Under the pieces are notes generated by a model. It was not told the origin of the DNA. It made no database searches and saw only the letters and a program-made list of their open reading frames with translations. A stretch of 64,000 nucleotides of DNA from Pseudomonadota bacterium (GTDB lineage Bacteria > Myxococcota_A > Bradymonadia > Bradymonadales > GCA-2716585): NCBI GenBank assembly GCA_005804885.1, contig SYOX01000083.1:30457-94456 (forward strand). Reading direction: 5' to 3'. Shown piece by piece: positions 46,094 to 55,850 of the stretch (positions are counted from its first letter, which is position 1; each line of letters opens with the position of its first letter). The position numbers and the translations under genes were made by a program.

Positions 46094-46693
46094 TCAAGGC
46101 GCCTTGATCTGGCCGATCCGCGCGAAGACCAGCCTCATGGGCTGCTGAGGGATGGTCATGTGAAGCTCCTGACCTTTGAGGACGAAGGAGACGGACTCCG
46201 ACACCCCCGGAGGGACTATCTTCGCCACCAGGTCGCCCTGCTCCCCCACCTCGACGCGGTAGGGGATCTTCGTGTCGGCGGGCAGCCCGCCGGTCTGCTG
46301 GCCCTGGCGGATGATCAGCACCAGAGTCTCGGGGCCAAAGCGCAGCTCAAAGTCCACCTTCGCCTGCTTCCAGCTCGCATGCATCGCCTCATCGACCCCT
46401 TCGAGGCGATCCAGCCGCCAGTCGCCCAGGAAGTGCGCCGCGGGGTCCTGCGGAGCGCGCTCCTCTCCCTGCCCCTCCTCGGGTCGCGGCGACCCCGGCG
46501 CCTCCTTCAGATCCGCGCCCTCACCGGGCGCACCGGCGCGCGGCTCGCCCGAGGGCTCGACCTCGCCCCCGACGGGCGCGACGATGGGCTTGACCTCCCA
46601 GCCCGCGTCGCAGGCCGCGCCGACCATCACCACCCCCGCCATCAGCGCCAACAGGCTCTTCTTGACGACCACGACCACCTCCACCTTGTTCAT
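46094..46693 (-). CDS. Hypothetical lipoprotein
   Basis: Signal/lipobox MAGVVMVGAAC, P/E/G-rich linker, C-terminal beta-rich domain. Confidence 0.7.
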   Translation of the reverse strand: MNKVEVVVVVKKSLLALMAGVVMVGAACDAGWEVKPIVAPVGGEVEPSGEPRAGAPGEGADLKEAPGSPRPEEGQGEERAPQDPAAHFLGDWRLDRLEGVDEAMHASWKQAKVDFELRFGPETLVLIIRQGQQTGGLPADTKIPYRVEVGEQGDLVAKIVPPGVSESVSFVLKGQELHMTIPQQPMRLVFARIGQIKAP

Positions 46694-46877
46694 GATCCGA
46701 CCCCATCGAGTTTATCGAGAGATATTGACAAACACAAACCAGTTGATCTCTAGAAAGACACGCGACGGGCGCGTTGATCAGCGGGGAGGAACGCACGGGG
46801 ATTCGAAAAGATCCACCGCGGGGATGATGTGGTATAGGCGCTTGTCGCCCGGCGTCGGCGCCGGGGCGTAGGAGGTC

Positions 46878-48398
46878 ATGATGGAGAGCGTGCTCAGGAA
46901 GCTTGGGATCGAGGCGATCAACGCGGGCGCGGCGTGCGGCCAGGAGGCGCTGGCGGGGGAGGGCGTGGAGATCGCGAGCGTCGACCCGACGACGGGCCGC
47001 GAGATCGCGCGGGTGCGGCTGGCGACGGGGGAGCAGCTTGACGAGGTGGTGGTGAGGGCGCAGGCGGCGTGGCGGCGGTGGCGGATGGTGCCGGCGCCGC
47101 AGCGCGGCGAGATCGTGCGGGAGATCGGGCAGGCGCTCAGGGAGCACAAGGAGGCGCTGGGGAGGCTGATCACGCTGGAGGTGGGCAAGGTGACCAGCGA
47201 GGGGGCCGGGGAGGTGCAGGAGGCGGTCGACATGGCGGACTTCGCCTGCGGGCTGTCTCGGCAGCTCTATGGGTTGACGACGCACTCGGAGCGGCCGGCG
47301 CACCGGCTCTATGAGCAATGGCACCCGCTGGGGGTCGTCGGGGTGATTACGGCCTTCAACTTCCCGTGCGCGGTGTGGGCCTGGAACGCGATGCTGGCGC
47401 TGGTGTGCGGCGACGCGGTGATCTGGAAGCCCTCGCTCAAGGCGCCGCTGGTGGCGCTGGCCACGCACCGGATCTGCGCCGAGGTGCTTGCGCGGCGCGG
47501 CTTTGGCGATGTTCTTGGGCTGGTCATCGGCCAGGACGCGGCTGTCGGCGAGGCGCTGGTCGCGGACCGTCGCCTGCCGCTGATCTCGGCGACGGGCTCG
47601 TGTCGGATGGGGCGCAGGGTCAACCAGGTCGTGGCGGGGCGCCTCGGTCGCTGCCTGCTGGAGCTGGGGGGGAACAACGCCGTCATCGTCCACCGCGACG
47701 CGGATCAGGCGCTGGCCTTGCGGGCGGTGGCCTTCGGGGCCGTCGGCACCTCGGGGCAGCGCTGCACGAGCACGCGGCGGCTCTTTGTCCACGAGGACAT
47801 CCACGACGACTTCGTCCGTCGGCTGTCGGCGGCCTACGAGAGCCTGCCCATCGGCGATCCCGCCTCGCCCGGCACGCTGGTCGGGCCGCTCATCGACGGC
47901 GAGGCCGTGGCGGGCTACGAGGCGGCCATCGCGGCGGCCAGGGCGCAGGGCGGGCGGGTGCTCGTCGGCGGGTCGCGGATCGAGGGGCCGGGGTTCTTCG
48001 TCGAGCCCACCCTGATCGAGATCCGCCACGACGCCCCCATCGTCCATGAGGAGACCTTCGCGCCGATCCTCTACGTCAGCGCCTATCGGGAGCTGGACGA
48101 GGCGATCGCGTGGCAGAACGAGGTCGAGCAGGGGCTCAGCTCGGCCATCTTCACGGACTCCTTTCGCGCCGCAGAGCGCTTCCTGGCCCACGACGGCAGC
48201 GACTGCGGGATCGCCAACGTCAACGCGGGCACCTCGGGGGCCGAGATCGGGGGCGCCTTTGGCGGCGAGAAGGACACGGGCGGGGGGCGAGAGGCGGGCT
48301 CGGACGCCTGGAAGCATTACATGAGGCGGCAGACCTGCACGCTCAACCGCGGCGCGGAGCTGCCGCTGGCGCAGGGCGTCACCTTCGACCTCGACTGA
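46878..48398 (+). CDS. Aldehyde dehydrogenase, ALDH7/aminoadipate-semialdehyde dehydrogenase-like
   Basis: HPLGVVGVITAFNFPCAVWAWNAMLALVCGDAVIWKPS, LELGGNNAVIVH, GTSGQRCTSTRR, FGGEKDTGGGREAGSDAWKHYMRRQTCTLN. Confidence 0.92.
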   Translation: MMESVLRKLGIEAINAGAACGQEALAGEGVEIASVDPTTGREIARVRLATGEQLDEVVVRAQAAWRRWRMVPAPQRGEIVREIGQALREHKEALGRLITLEVGKVTSEGAGEVQEAVDMADFACGLSRQLYGLTTHSERPAHRLYEQWHPLGVVGVITAFNFPCAVWAWNAMLALVCGDAVIWKPSLKAPLVALATHRICAEVLARRGFGDVLGLVIGQDAAVGEALVADRRLPLISATGSCRMGRRVNQVVAGRLGRCLLELGGNNAVIVHRDADQALALRAVAFGAVGTSGQRCTSTRRLFVHEDIHDDFVRRLSAAYESLPIGDPASPGTLVGPLIDGEAVAGYEAAIAAARAQGGRVLVGGSRIEGPGFFVEPTLIEIRHDAPIVHEETFAPILYVSAYRELDEAIAWQNEVEQGLSSAIFTDSFRAAERFLAHDGSDCGIANVNAGTSGAEIGGAFGGEKDTGGGREAGSDAWKHYMRRQTCTLNRGAELPLAQGVTFDLD

Positions 48399-48442
48399 GA
48401 AGCTGTCCGGGGGAAAGGGCGAGGGCCGCAGCGCAGGGCGCC

Positions 48443-49147
48443 TCAATCGGGGACGACGTTGGGGGCCTCGGGGTTCTGGGTCGGGTCCCAGCGCTTGAGG
48501 AAGGCGCCGTACTGCCCTTTGGCCTTGCCGACCTGCTCGCGCAGGTTGTTGAGCGTGTTGACGGGCATGTCCGAGACGATCATCTCGGCCACCCAGGTCG
48601 GGATCGCGCCGGCGGGGTCGGCGTCGACCTGGTACATGACGTGGGTGCGCGTCGACGACAGCGCCTTGAGCCTGTAGTAGCCCTTGAGGCGGGTCATCCG
48701 CACGACCCCCTCGACCTCGGGCTGGAGGGGCGAGCGGGTGGCCTGGAAGTTGATCTGGACCGTGTGCTTCTCGGCCTGGATCGACACCCTGGACTCCAGC
48801 ACCACGTCGCGGTCGTCCACCGGCCAGGGCGCGTCGGTCCGGTTGTAGGACAGCAGGTGCAGCTCATCCACCCGCTTGAGGAGCCGGGCGGTGTGGCAGC
48901 CGTGCATCCACTCCTTGTGCCGATCAAAGTCGCTGATGACGGCCAGCAGCGCGTAGATGTTCGCCTCGATCACCGACTCGCCCTTGAAGATGGGCAGATC
49001 GCGGCCCTCGGACTGCTGCTGGTAGACCTTGACGCCGCGCTCGGTCTTGACGTGCTCCCACGGCCCCGCCTGCGCGATCGACCCCATCGAAAGAAAAAAC
49101 ACCATCATAATCAACAACTTGGAGAACGAACCACTCAAGACCCTCAT
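48443..49147 (-). CDS. START/SRPBCC-domain secreted protein
   Basis: Signal peptide MVFFLSMGSIAQA; VKVYQQQSEGRDLPIFKGESVIEANIYALLAVISDFDRHKEWMHGCHTARLLKRVDELHLLSYNRTDAPWPVDDRDVV. Confidence 0.8.
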   Translation of the reverse strand: MRVLSGSFSKLLIMMVFFLSMGSIAQAGPWEHVKTERGVKVYQQQSEGRDLPIFKGESVIEANIYALLAVISDFDRHKEWMHGCHTARLLKRVDELHLLSYNRTDAPWPVDDRDVVLESRVSIQAEKHTVQINFQATRSPLQPEVEGVVRMTRLKGYYRLKALSSTRTHVMYQVDADPAGAIPTWVAEMIVSDMPVNTLNNLREQVGKAKGQYGAFLKRWDPTQNPEAPNVVPD

Positions 49148-49517
49148 ACTCCTCCTGGCCGCCGGGACCTTCAAGAACACCTACCACATCAAGCGCCGAA
49201 CACAAAACCTCGCCTCGGCCCGCGATCATCCAGGGGCCTCGACGAAGCGCTGGTCCGGGGTGCAGAGATCCTGGCGGGATCACCGCGAAGGGTCAGGGGG
49301 TTGAGCGGTCACCTCGGCCCCGCCCATGGCTCCTTGACGCCCTTCTGCGCCTTCTTTAAGGTTCTCCCGTCGCTCCTTGATCAACGTTGTGGTGTCCAGC
49401 GGGAGAGAGCTCCGCGGGAGGATCTCTTTGGGCGTCGAGGGGTCTTCGGGGGTCTTCGTAGGGGCGCGCCCGGTGAGCCGGAGGCCGTGGCGAGCGGGAT
49501 GGAACAGGAGGTCGAGG

Positions 49518-50276
49518 GTGAACAGGTCAAGATATCTTCAGTTGCTCGTGTCTGGTCTCGTGGTGATGGCGGGGGCGTCGAGCGCGCTGGCCCAGCAAAC
49601 GCCTGTCGAGCGGGCTCGCGCCCAGGACGCCTCCAACGACCGGGGCTTGCTGACCTCTCGCGCCGACACGCTGAGGGAGGGTGAGTTCTCGGTCAACGCC
49701 TACGAGCTCTTCTTCATCGGCGGGACCTACGCGTTCACGGACGACTTCCAGGTGAGCTTTACGACCTTCCCGCCGATCGTCGAGGACACGCCCTTTCTGG
49801 GGATCTTCAACGCCAAGTATGTGTTGATGCGCTCGGCGACGACGGTTGTCTCGGCGCAGGCCGAGGGCCTGATCCTGAGGCAGGACGGCGTCAGCGCGGG
49901 GACCTTCGGCCCATCGGTGCAGGTCGACCATCATCTGGCCGACGGGGCCTTCGTGCTCCACGGCCAGCTCAGCGCCCAGGGCGTCTTCGGCGGCTTTGAG
50001 GACGAGGTCGAGGTCGGCGAGGGCGCTCTGGTGCGGCTGTCGGCGGGGGTGAGCGCGCCGCTGGGCGAGCACGTCAAGCTGCTCGGCGAGGTCTTCGTCC
50101 CGGCTGCCTTCGCCGAGGGCGAGTTCGAGGTCGCCGAGGTGGCCCTGGTCAACTACGGCCTGCGCTTCCACGGCGGCACGATCGCGGCCGATCTGGCCTT
50201 CCTGCGCCCCTTTGGCATCGACGACAACCCCTTCATCCTCGGGATCCCCTTCCTGGGCTTCTCGGCGCGCTTCTGA
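49518..50276 (+). CDS. Predicted outer-membrane/secreted beta-rich protein
   Basis: GTG start with GGAGG RBS; signal SRYLQLLVSGLVVMAGASSALAQ; alternating beta-strand pattern ending LGIPFLGFSARF. Confidence 0.7.
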   Translation: MNRSRYLQLLVSGLVVMAGASSALAQQTPVERARAQDASNDRGLLTSRADTLREGEFSVNAYELFFIGGTYAFTDDFQVSFTTFPPIVEDTPFLGIFNAKYVLMRSATTVVSAQAEGLILRQDGVSAGTFGPSVQVDHHLADGAFVLHGQLSAQGVFGGFEDEVEVGEGALVRLSAGVSAPLGEHVKLLGEVFVPAAFAEGEFEVAEVALVNYGLRFHGGTIAADLAFLRPFGIDDNPFILGIPFLGFSARF

Positions 50277-50306
50277 TCGCGCCCGCGGCTTGCCCTGGGC
50301 GGCTGG

Positions 50307-50325
50307 AGGCGGCGTGGCGCCGCCT
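50307..50325. terminator. Hairpin downstream of the beta-rich protein gene
   Basis: AGGCGGCG tgg CGCCGCCT; no U-tract. Confidence 0.3.
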
Positions 50326-50360
50326 TGAGCCCCGAGCGCGCCGCCCTGGTTCCTTCGGCG

Positions 50361-50388
50361 TTGACAAAACGGAATGACGTGTCATTCT
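50361..50388 (+). promoter_or_regulatory. Candidate promoter with TetR-type palindromic operator
   Basis: TTGACA (50361-50366), 16-nt spacer, CATTCT; perfect inverted repeat GAATGAC-GT-GTCATTC (50372-50387) overlapping the -10. Confidence 0.6.
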
Positions 50389-50431
50389 TGGGCCAGCATC
50401 TTGTCAGAGGGGGGCCCGGGGAGGAGACACC

Positions 50432-52780
50432 ATGGAGCCGAAGAGACACCGTGTCGTGATCGTGGGTGGCGGGTTCTCGGGCCTCGGCGTGGCCATCCGC
50501 CTGCTTAAGGAGGGTATGGGCGACTTCGTCATCCTGGAGAAGGGGAGTCGCCTCGGGGGGACATGGCGAGACAACACCTACCCGGGTTGCGCCTGCGACG
50601 TGCCCTCGCAGCTCTACTCCTTCTCCTTCGCGCTCAACGCCGAGTGGGGCCGGATCTTCGCCGAGCACGCCGAGATCCAGGCCTACCTGGAGGCGACCGC
50701 TGAGGGCTTCAAGGTCACCCCTCACGTCCGCCTGGACACCGAGCTTCAGGAGGCCCGCTGGGACGACGAGGCGATGGTCTGGCGGCTGAAGACCAGCCAG
50801 GGGCCTTACGAGGCTCAGGTCCTGGTGGCGGGCCTCGGCCCTCTGCACGAGCCCAGGATCCCCGATCTGCCCGGGATGGACGCCTTCAAGGGGGAGGTCT
50901 TCCACTCGGCCAGGTGGCGCCACGATCTGGCGCTGCGCGGCTGCAAGGTGGCCGTCGTCGGCACGGGCTCCTCCGCCATCCAGTTCGTCCCGGAGATCCA
51001 GCCCGAGGTGGCCGCCCTGACGATCTTCCAGCGCACCGCCTCCTGGGTGCTGCCCAAGCCCGATCACGCCATCCCCGAGATCGAGAAGGCCGCCTTCCGC
51101 CACCTCCCCGGCTTCCAGCGGGGCTTCAGGGCCGCGATCTACGGGGCGCTGGAGCTCGTCCAGCTCGCCCAGCGCAAGCCCGAGCGCATGGATCGCCTCT
51201 CGAAGCTCTCGCTCATGCACCTGGAGCGGCAGGTCAAGGACCCGGCGCTGCGCCGGCGCCTGACGCCGGACTTCTCGATGGGTTGCAAGCGCTTCCTGCT
51301 CTCGAACACCTGGTACCCGGCCATCCAGGCGCCCAACGTCAAGCTCGTCAGCGCCGGGGTCAAGGCCATCACCCCCGGCGGGCTCATCGGGGACGACGGC
51401 GTCGAGGTCGAGGCCGACACGATCATCTTCGGCACCGGCTTTCACGCCACCGACCCGCCCGCGGCCCAGCGCGTCTTCGGCCGGCGAGGCCGCTCGCTGG
51501 CCGACACCTGGCAGGGCAGCCCGCAGGCCTACCTGGGCACCACGATCGCGGACTTCCCCAACCTCTTCTTCATGATCGGCCCCAACCTCGGCAACGGCCA
51601 CACCTCCGCCTTGATCCTCATCGAGGCCCAGGCCCGCTACATCGCCGACGCCCTGCGCGCCATGGATCGCGACGGCCTCGCCTCGATCGCCGTCCGCCCC
51701 GCCGTCCAGGCCCACTACAACGAGGCCGTCCAGGAGGCCCTGGCCGGCACCGTGTGGAACGCCGGCGGCTGCGCCAGCTGGTACATCGACAAGACCGGGC
51801 GCAACAGCTCCATCTACCCCTGGACCACCCTCGATCTGCGCCGCCGCCTGTCCCGCTTCGACGTCGAGCACTACATCGTCCGCCCGGCGCCCCGCGCCCT
51901 CTCCCCCAGGCCGCGCCGCGAGCCCGCCCCGCTGGCGCTTCGGGGCGCGGTCGTGGCCATCACCGGCGGCGCCCACGGCATCGGCCTGGCCGCCGCCGAG
52001 CGCTTCGTCCAGCAGGGCGCCCTCGTCTGCCTCGGCGATCTGGACCTGGCCGCGGCCCGCGCCGCCGCCGCCGCCCTCGGACCCCAGGCCCACGCCGTCG
52101 GCCTCGACGTCTCCAGGCGCGCGTCCTTCGCCGCCTTCATCGACGCCGTCGAGCGCCAGATCGGCCCCATCGACGTGCTCGTCAACAACGCCGGCGTCAT
52201 GCCCGCCGGCTCCTTCCTGGCCGAGCCCGACGCCGCCCACGCCGCCGCCATGGGCGTCAACGTCTGGGGCGTCTCCCTCGGCATGAAGCTCGCCCTGCCC
52301 CTGATGATCGCCCGCGGCCGCGGCCACGTCGTCAACGTCGCCTCCCTGGCCGGCAAGGCCCACATCCCGGGCCTGGCCACCTACGTCGCCAGCAAGCACG
52401 CCGTCGTCGGCCTCAGCGCCGCCGTCCGCGAGGAGATCGAGGGCACCGGCGTCACCCTCTCCACCATCATGCCCGGCGCCGTCCGCACCCGCCTGAGCCA
52501 GGGCATCCCCCTGCGCAACGCCATGGCCATCGACCCCGAGGACGTCGCCCGCGCCATCGTCGACAGCGTCGAGACCCGACAGGCCGAGATCGCCCTGCCA
52601 CGCGCCCTCGGCGCCCTCGCCATCGCCAGCCCCGCCCTGCCCGAGCCCCTCGTGCGCTGGGTCCGGCGCAAGCTCGACATCGGCCGCGTCCTGACCCGCG
52701 CCGACCACGACCAGCGCCGCGCCTACGAGCGCGACATCGTCGCCCAGGGCTCCACCCTCCAGACCACCGAGGCCCGATGA
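50432..52780 (+). CDS. Fusion of flavin monooxygenase (Baeyer-Villiger type) and short-chain dehydrogenase
   Basis: VVIVGGGFSGLGVAIRL, LGGTWRDNTYPGCACDVPSQLYSFSF, VAVVGTGSSAIQ, then AVVAITGGAHGIGLAAAERF ... VLVNNAGVMP ... YVASKHAVVG. Confidence 0.9.
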   Translation: MEPKRHRVVIVGGGFSGLGVAIRLLKEGMGDFVILEKGSRLGGTWRDNTYPGCACDVPSQLYSFSFALNAEWGRIFAEHAEIQAYLEATAEGFKVTPHVRLDTELQEARWDDEAMVWRLKTSQGPYEAQVLVAGLGPLHEPRIPDLPGMDAFKGEVFHSARWRHDLALRGCKVAVVGTGSSAIQFVPEIQPEVAALTIFQRTASWVLPKPDHAIPEIEKAAFRHLPGFQRGFRAAIYGALELVQLAQRKPERMDRLSKLSLMHLERQVKDPALRRRLTPDFSMGCKRFLLSNTWYPAIQAPNVKLVSAGVKAITPGGLIGDDGVEVEADTIIFGTGFHATDPPAAQRVFGRRGRSLADTWQGSPQAYLGTTIADFPNLFFMIGPNLGNGHTSALILIEAQARYIADALRAMDRDGLASIAVRPAVQAHYNEAVQEALAGTVWNAGGCASWYIDKTGRNSSIYPWTTLDLRRRLSRFDVEHYIVRPAPRALSPRPRREPAPLALRGAVVAITGGAHGIGLAAAERFVQQGALVCLGDLDLAAARAAAAALGPQAHAVGLDVSRRASFAAFIDAVERQIGPIDVLVNNAGVMPAGSFLAEPDAAHAAAMGVNVWGVSLGMKLALPLMIARGRGHVVNVASLAGKAHIPGLATYVASKHAVVGLSAAVREEIEGTGVTLSTIMPGAVRTRLSQGIPLRNAMAIDPEDVARAIVDSVETRQAEIALPRALGALAIASPALPEPLVRWVRRKLDIGRVLTRADHDQRRAYERDIVAQGSTLQTTEAR

Positions 52781-53403
52781 CCGCCGACCCACCCGACCGC
52801 GTCGCCCGCCGCCGCGAGGCCATACTCGCCGCCGCCGAGCGCGCCTTCGCCCTCAAGGGCTTCCACGACACCGGCATCGCCGACATCGCCGCCGACCTTG
52901 GCATCGGCCACGGCACCTTCTACCGATACTTCAAGAACAAGCAGGACATCGCCGCCTCCGTCGCCGAGCGCGTCGTCGCCCGGCTCGCCGTCGTCGCGCT
53001 GGCCGAAGACCCCGCCGCCGCCGACACGCTCGCCGATTACCGCGCCCAGACCGAGCGCATCCTCGGCGGCATGCTGGCCCTGTCCCGCTCCCAACCCCTG
53101 GCCCTCCAGCTCTTCCACGAGCAGCTCACCGCCCTCGACCCCGGCCGGCTGTCGGCCATCCTCGACGCCTACGCCCTCTTCACCGCCCGCTTCCTCAAGA
53201 ACGGCGTCGACAAGGGCTTCTTGCGCCACGACATCGACATCGAGCCCACCTCCCAGGCCCTCGTCGCGCTCATCTTCGAAGGCACGCGCCGGGCCCTGCA
53301 CACCGACGAGGTCGAGGCGATGCGCTGGACACACGCCGGCGTCCGCCTCATGTTCGACGGGATCTCAAACCCCCTGGCCTCACCAGGGCACGATACCCGC
53401 TGA
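52777..53403 (+). CDS. TetR/AcrR-family regulator
   Basis: REAILAAAERAFALKGFHDTGIADIAADLGIGHGTFYRYFKNKQDIAASV; ATGA overlap with the upstream fusion gene. Confidence 0.92.
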   Translation: MTADPPDRVARRREAILAAAERAFALKGFHDTGIADIAADLGIGHGTFYRYFKNKQDIAASVAERVVARLAVVALAEDPAAADTLADYRAQTERILGGMLALSRSQPLALQLFHEQLTALDPGRLSAILDAYALFTARFLKNGVDKGFLRHDIDIEPTSQALVALIFEGTRRALHTDEVEAMRWTHAGVRLMFDGISNPLASPGHDTR

Positions 53404-53448
53404 CAAGGCACCACCAAACCCCACGCCCGCCGAGACCTCTCTGGGGAC

Positions 53449-54657
53449 ATGAAACCAATTCCAAAGCAATATTCAACACATAACCCCACCCCATCGCCGC
53501 TCGACGCCCTCCAGCAGCGGCGGCCCCTTCGCCGCGCCGCGGCGCAGGAGGGACCCCAGCGGCAACGGGGGCATTCGACCGATCAGCAGCGGCGGCCCCT
53601 TCGCCGAGGTGCGGCGGAGATCGGCGCGGGTTGGCTCGTCACGGCCTGGATCGGCCTCGCGCTCCTGGCCGGCTGCCCGCGCCTCGACGCCGCCCCAGAA
53701 GACGCGGCGCTCCAGCAAGCCCAGCGCCTCGGCGCCTGCCTGGAGCTCGCCGATCGCCTCGACGCCCTCGGCGCCGCGATCGACGGCAGCTTCGAAGGGG
53801 CCATCGACCGCGCCCAGGGCGACCCCGAGGCCGAGGCCCGCGTCGGCGCCGCCCGCGACCGGATGCGCGACATCCGCAGGCTCCACGACCTGTCCGGCCG
53901 CGCGGCCTGCCAGAGCACGCCGGACCCGGCGCAGATCGCCTGCATGCGCCGCCGCCTCGACGTCTTTTCGGGCCTCGACGCCGCCCTCAAGGCGCCCCTC
54001 GGCGAGCCGGGCGGCCAGGCCCTGCTCGGCGCCGTCCACATCGGCCTCGACGCCATCGTCAAGACGCTCGCCTGCCAGGGCGCCCTGACCACCTTGCCCG
54101 GCGGCCTGACAACGGCCAGGCCCGAGGGCGCCGATCCCGAACCCGTCGGGCTCCAGGCAAGGATGCTGTGCCAGACGCGCGGCACCGAGGGCGCGCTGGT
54201 GACCATCAACCCCTGCCACGGGCGGCTGCTGCGCCCCGGCGACGCGGTCAAGATCGCCTTCGAACTGGAGCGCCCCGCCCACGTCTACCTCCTGTCCACC
54301 CACAGCGCCGGCCACGCCCGGATCATCTTCCCCCTTGAGGGCGACGACAACCGCCTCGACCCCGGCCAGACCTTCGAGGTGCCCCCCGACGCCTGGGGGA
54401 CCCTGAGCCAGCCCCCCCGCGACGTGGTCAGCCGCTTCCTGCTGCTGGCCGCCGACGGCCCCGTCGAGGCGCTCGAAGCCCTCCGGGGACTCGACGTCGA
54501 GGCCCTGCCAGACGGCGACCAGGGCCGCGCGCTCATGGCGCTGATCGACGCCGTCGACGAGCGCTGCACCCCCGCCCTGCCCGGCCAGCTCGCCCGCGCC
54601 AGCGCGCCCTCGATCGCCGGGATCGCCTTCGAGATCGTCCTGCTGCGCCGGGAATAG
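53449..54657 (+). CDS. DUF4384-like exported protein (start uncertain)
   Basis: LALLAGC lipobox-like segment; GRLLRPGDAVKIAFELERPAHVYLLSTHSAGHARIIFPLEGDDNRLDPGQTFEVP. Confidence 0.6.
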   Translation: MKPIPKQYSTHNPTPSPLDALQQRRPLRRAAAQEGPQRQRGHSTDQQRRPLRRGAAEIGAGWLVTAWIGLALLAGCPRLDAAPEDAALQQAQRLGACLELADRLDALGAAIDGSFEGAIDRAQGDPEAEARVGAARDRMRDIRRLHDLSGRAACQSTPDPAQIACMRRRLDVFSGLDAALKAPLGEPGGQALLGAVHIGLDAIVKTLACQGALTTLPGGLTTARPEGADPEPVGLQARMLCQTRGTEGALVTINPCHGRLLRPGDAVKIAFELERPAHVYLLSTHSAGHARIIFPLEGDDNRLDPGQTFEVPPDAWGTLSQPPRDVVSRFLLLAADGPVEALEALRGLDVEALPDGDQGRALMALIDAVDERCTPALPGQLARASAPSIAGIAFEIVLLRRE

Positions 54658-54740
54658 CGCGGCGCGCTGCTCATTTTCAGCATCACCTCGGCATCGACCG
54701 GAGCACACCCGTCCACGCGCCACACCCAGGGAGCGCCACC

Positions 54741-55721
54741 ATGAAGACCACCGCCAAGGGCGCCGCGATCGCCGCGCTCCTCCTGCTGGCCGGCTGCCAG
54801 TCCGAGGTCAAGCCCGAGAACATCACCGCCCAGGTCACCGAGGCCGCCTCGCCTCAAGCCTCATCGGCCTCCGAGGGCTTCTGGCGTCACTGGAGCGACG
54901 GCAAGGCCGAGCTGAGCGGCTACGATCTGATCCAGCCCCGCTACGGCGAGAAACGCCACGGGCGCGCGGTCCTCGTCTTCGTCACCGAGCCCTACTCCCG
55001 ATCCCGCAAGGTCAAGGTCGACCGCTACAACCCCAACGACCCCGACCACGCCATGGCGCTCAAGCTCAACCACGTCCGCAAGTTCCAGACCGGCGTCTAC
55101 GACTACAGCGTGATGACCTCCGTCTTCGTCGACCCCACGCGGGGCTTCGCGCCGATGGAGATCAACTTCTCGATGCAGGAGTGGTGCGGCCACGTCTTCG
55201 AAGAGATCCACTTCGACGCCGACGGCGCCAGCTTCGACCTCAACAGCTACTTTGAGGGCGAGTCACGGCGCGAGAAGCTCACCATGCCCAGCGGCGCCCT
55301 GGCCGAGGACAACCTCCTCATCCAGCTCCGCGGCCTGGGCGCCGACGCCCTCGACACCAGGGCCGCCGAGGTGGACCTGCTGCCCAGCGCCAACTTCCGC
55401 CGCCTCAACCACCGCCCCGTCCAGCTGACCCCCTCCAAAATCACCTGGAGCGACGCCCCCGCCGAGATCACCGTCCCCGCCGGCACCTTCCAGGCCCGCG
55501 AGGCGACCTGGCGCCGCATGGACGGCTCAAGCTGCACCGCCCAGCTCGAGGTCGCCTACCCCCACCGGATCCTCGGCTGGCGCTGCGACGACGGCGAGCT
55601 TGCTCGCCTGACCGGCTCGACCCGGCTGGCCTACTGGGGCACCCACCGAGAGGGCGACGAGAAGCTGCTCTCCGAGCTGGGGCTCGCGCCGGTCGGCTTC
55701 ACCCCCACCAGCGAGCCCTGA
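54741..55721 (+). CDS. Hypothetical lipoprotein
   Basis: MKTTAKGAAIAALLLLAGC lipobox; ITVPAGTFQAREATW-type late beta domain. Confidence 0.75.
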   Translation: MKTTAKGAAIAALLLLAGCQSEVKPENITAQVTEAASPQASSASEGFWRHWSDGKAELSGYDLIQPRYGEKRHGRAVLVFVTEPYSRSRKVKVDRYNPNDPDHAMALKLNHVRKFQTGVYDYSVMTSVFVDPTRGFAPMEINFSMQEWCGHVFEEIHFDADGASFDLNSYFEGESRREKLTMPSGALAEDNLLIQLRGLGADALDTRAAEVDLLPSANFRRLNHRPVQLTPSKITWSDAPAEITVPAGTFQAREATWRRMDGSSCTAQLEVAYPHRILGWRCDDGELARLTGSTRLAYWGTHREGDEKLLSELGLAPVGFTPTSEP

Positions 55722-55850
55722 TCCCTGCCGCCTCGCGGCTCGCCGCGAGCCTCTCGACGCTCGCGACGCCATCGCGCAACACATCGCCGTTATTCATGAT
55801 TCTTCGCAACGCCCTGCGCCCCACGCCCATGCTCCTCGCACTCCTGCGGG

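Noticed and set aside
50153-52792. 879-aa minus-strand ORF antisense to the BVMO-SDR gene
   Set aside because: G/A/D/V-rich shadow translation without domain motifs; the sense strand is unambiguous.
50914-53403. 829-aa ORF across the BVMO-SDR gene into the TetR
   Set aside because: Only the last ~209 codons (from 52777) are a plausible protein; the upstream part is out-of-frame noise.
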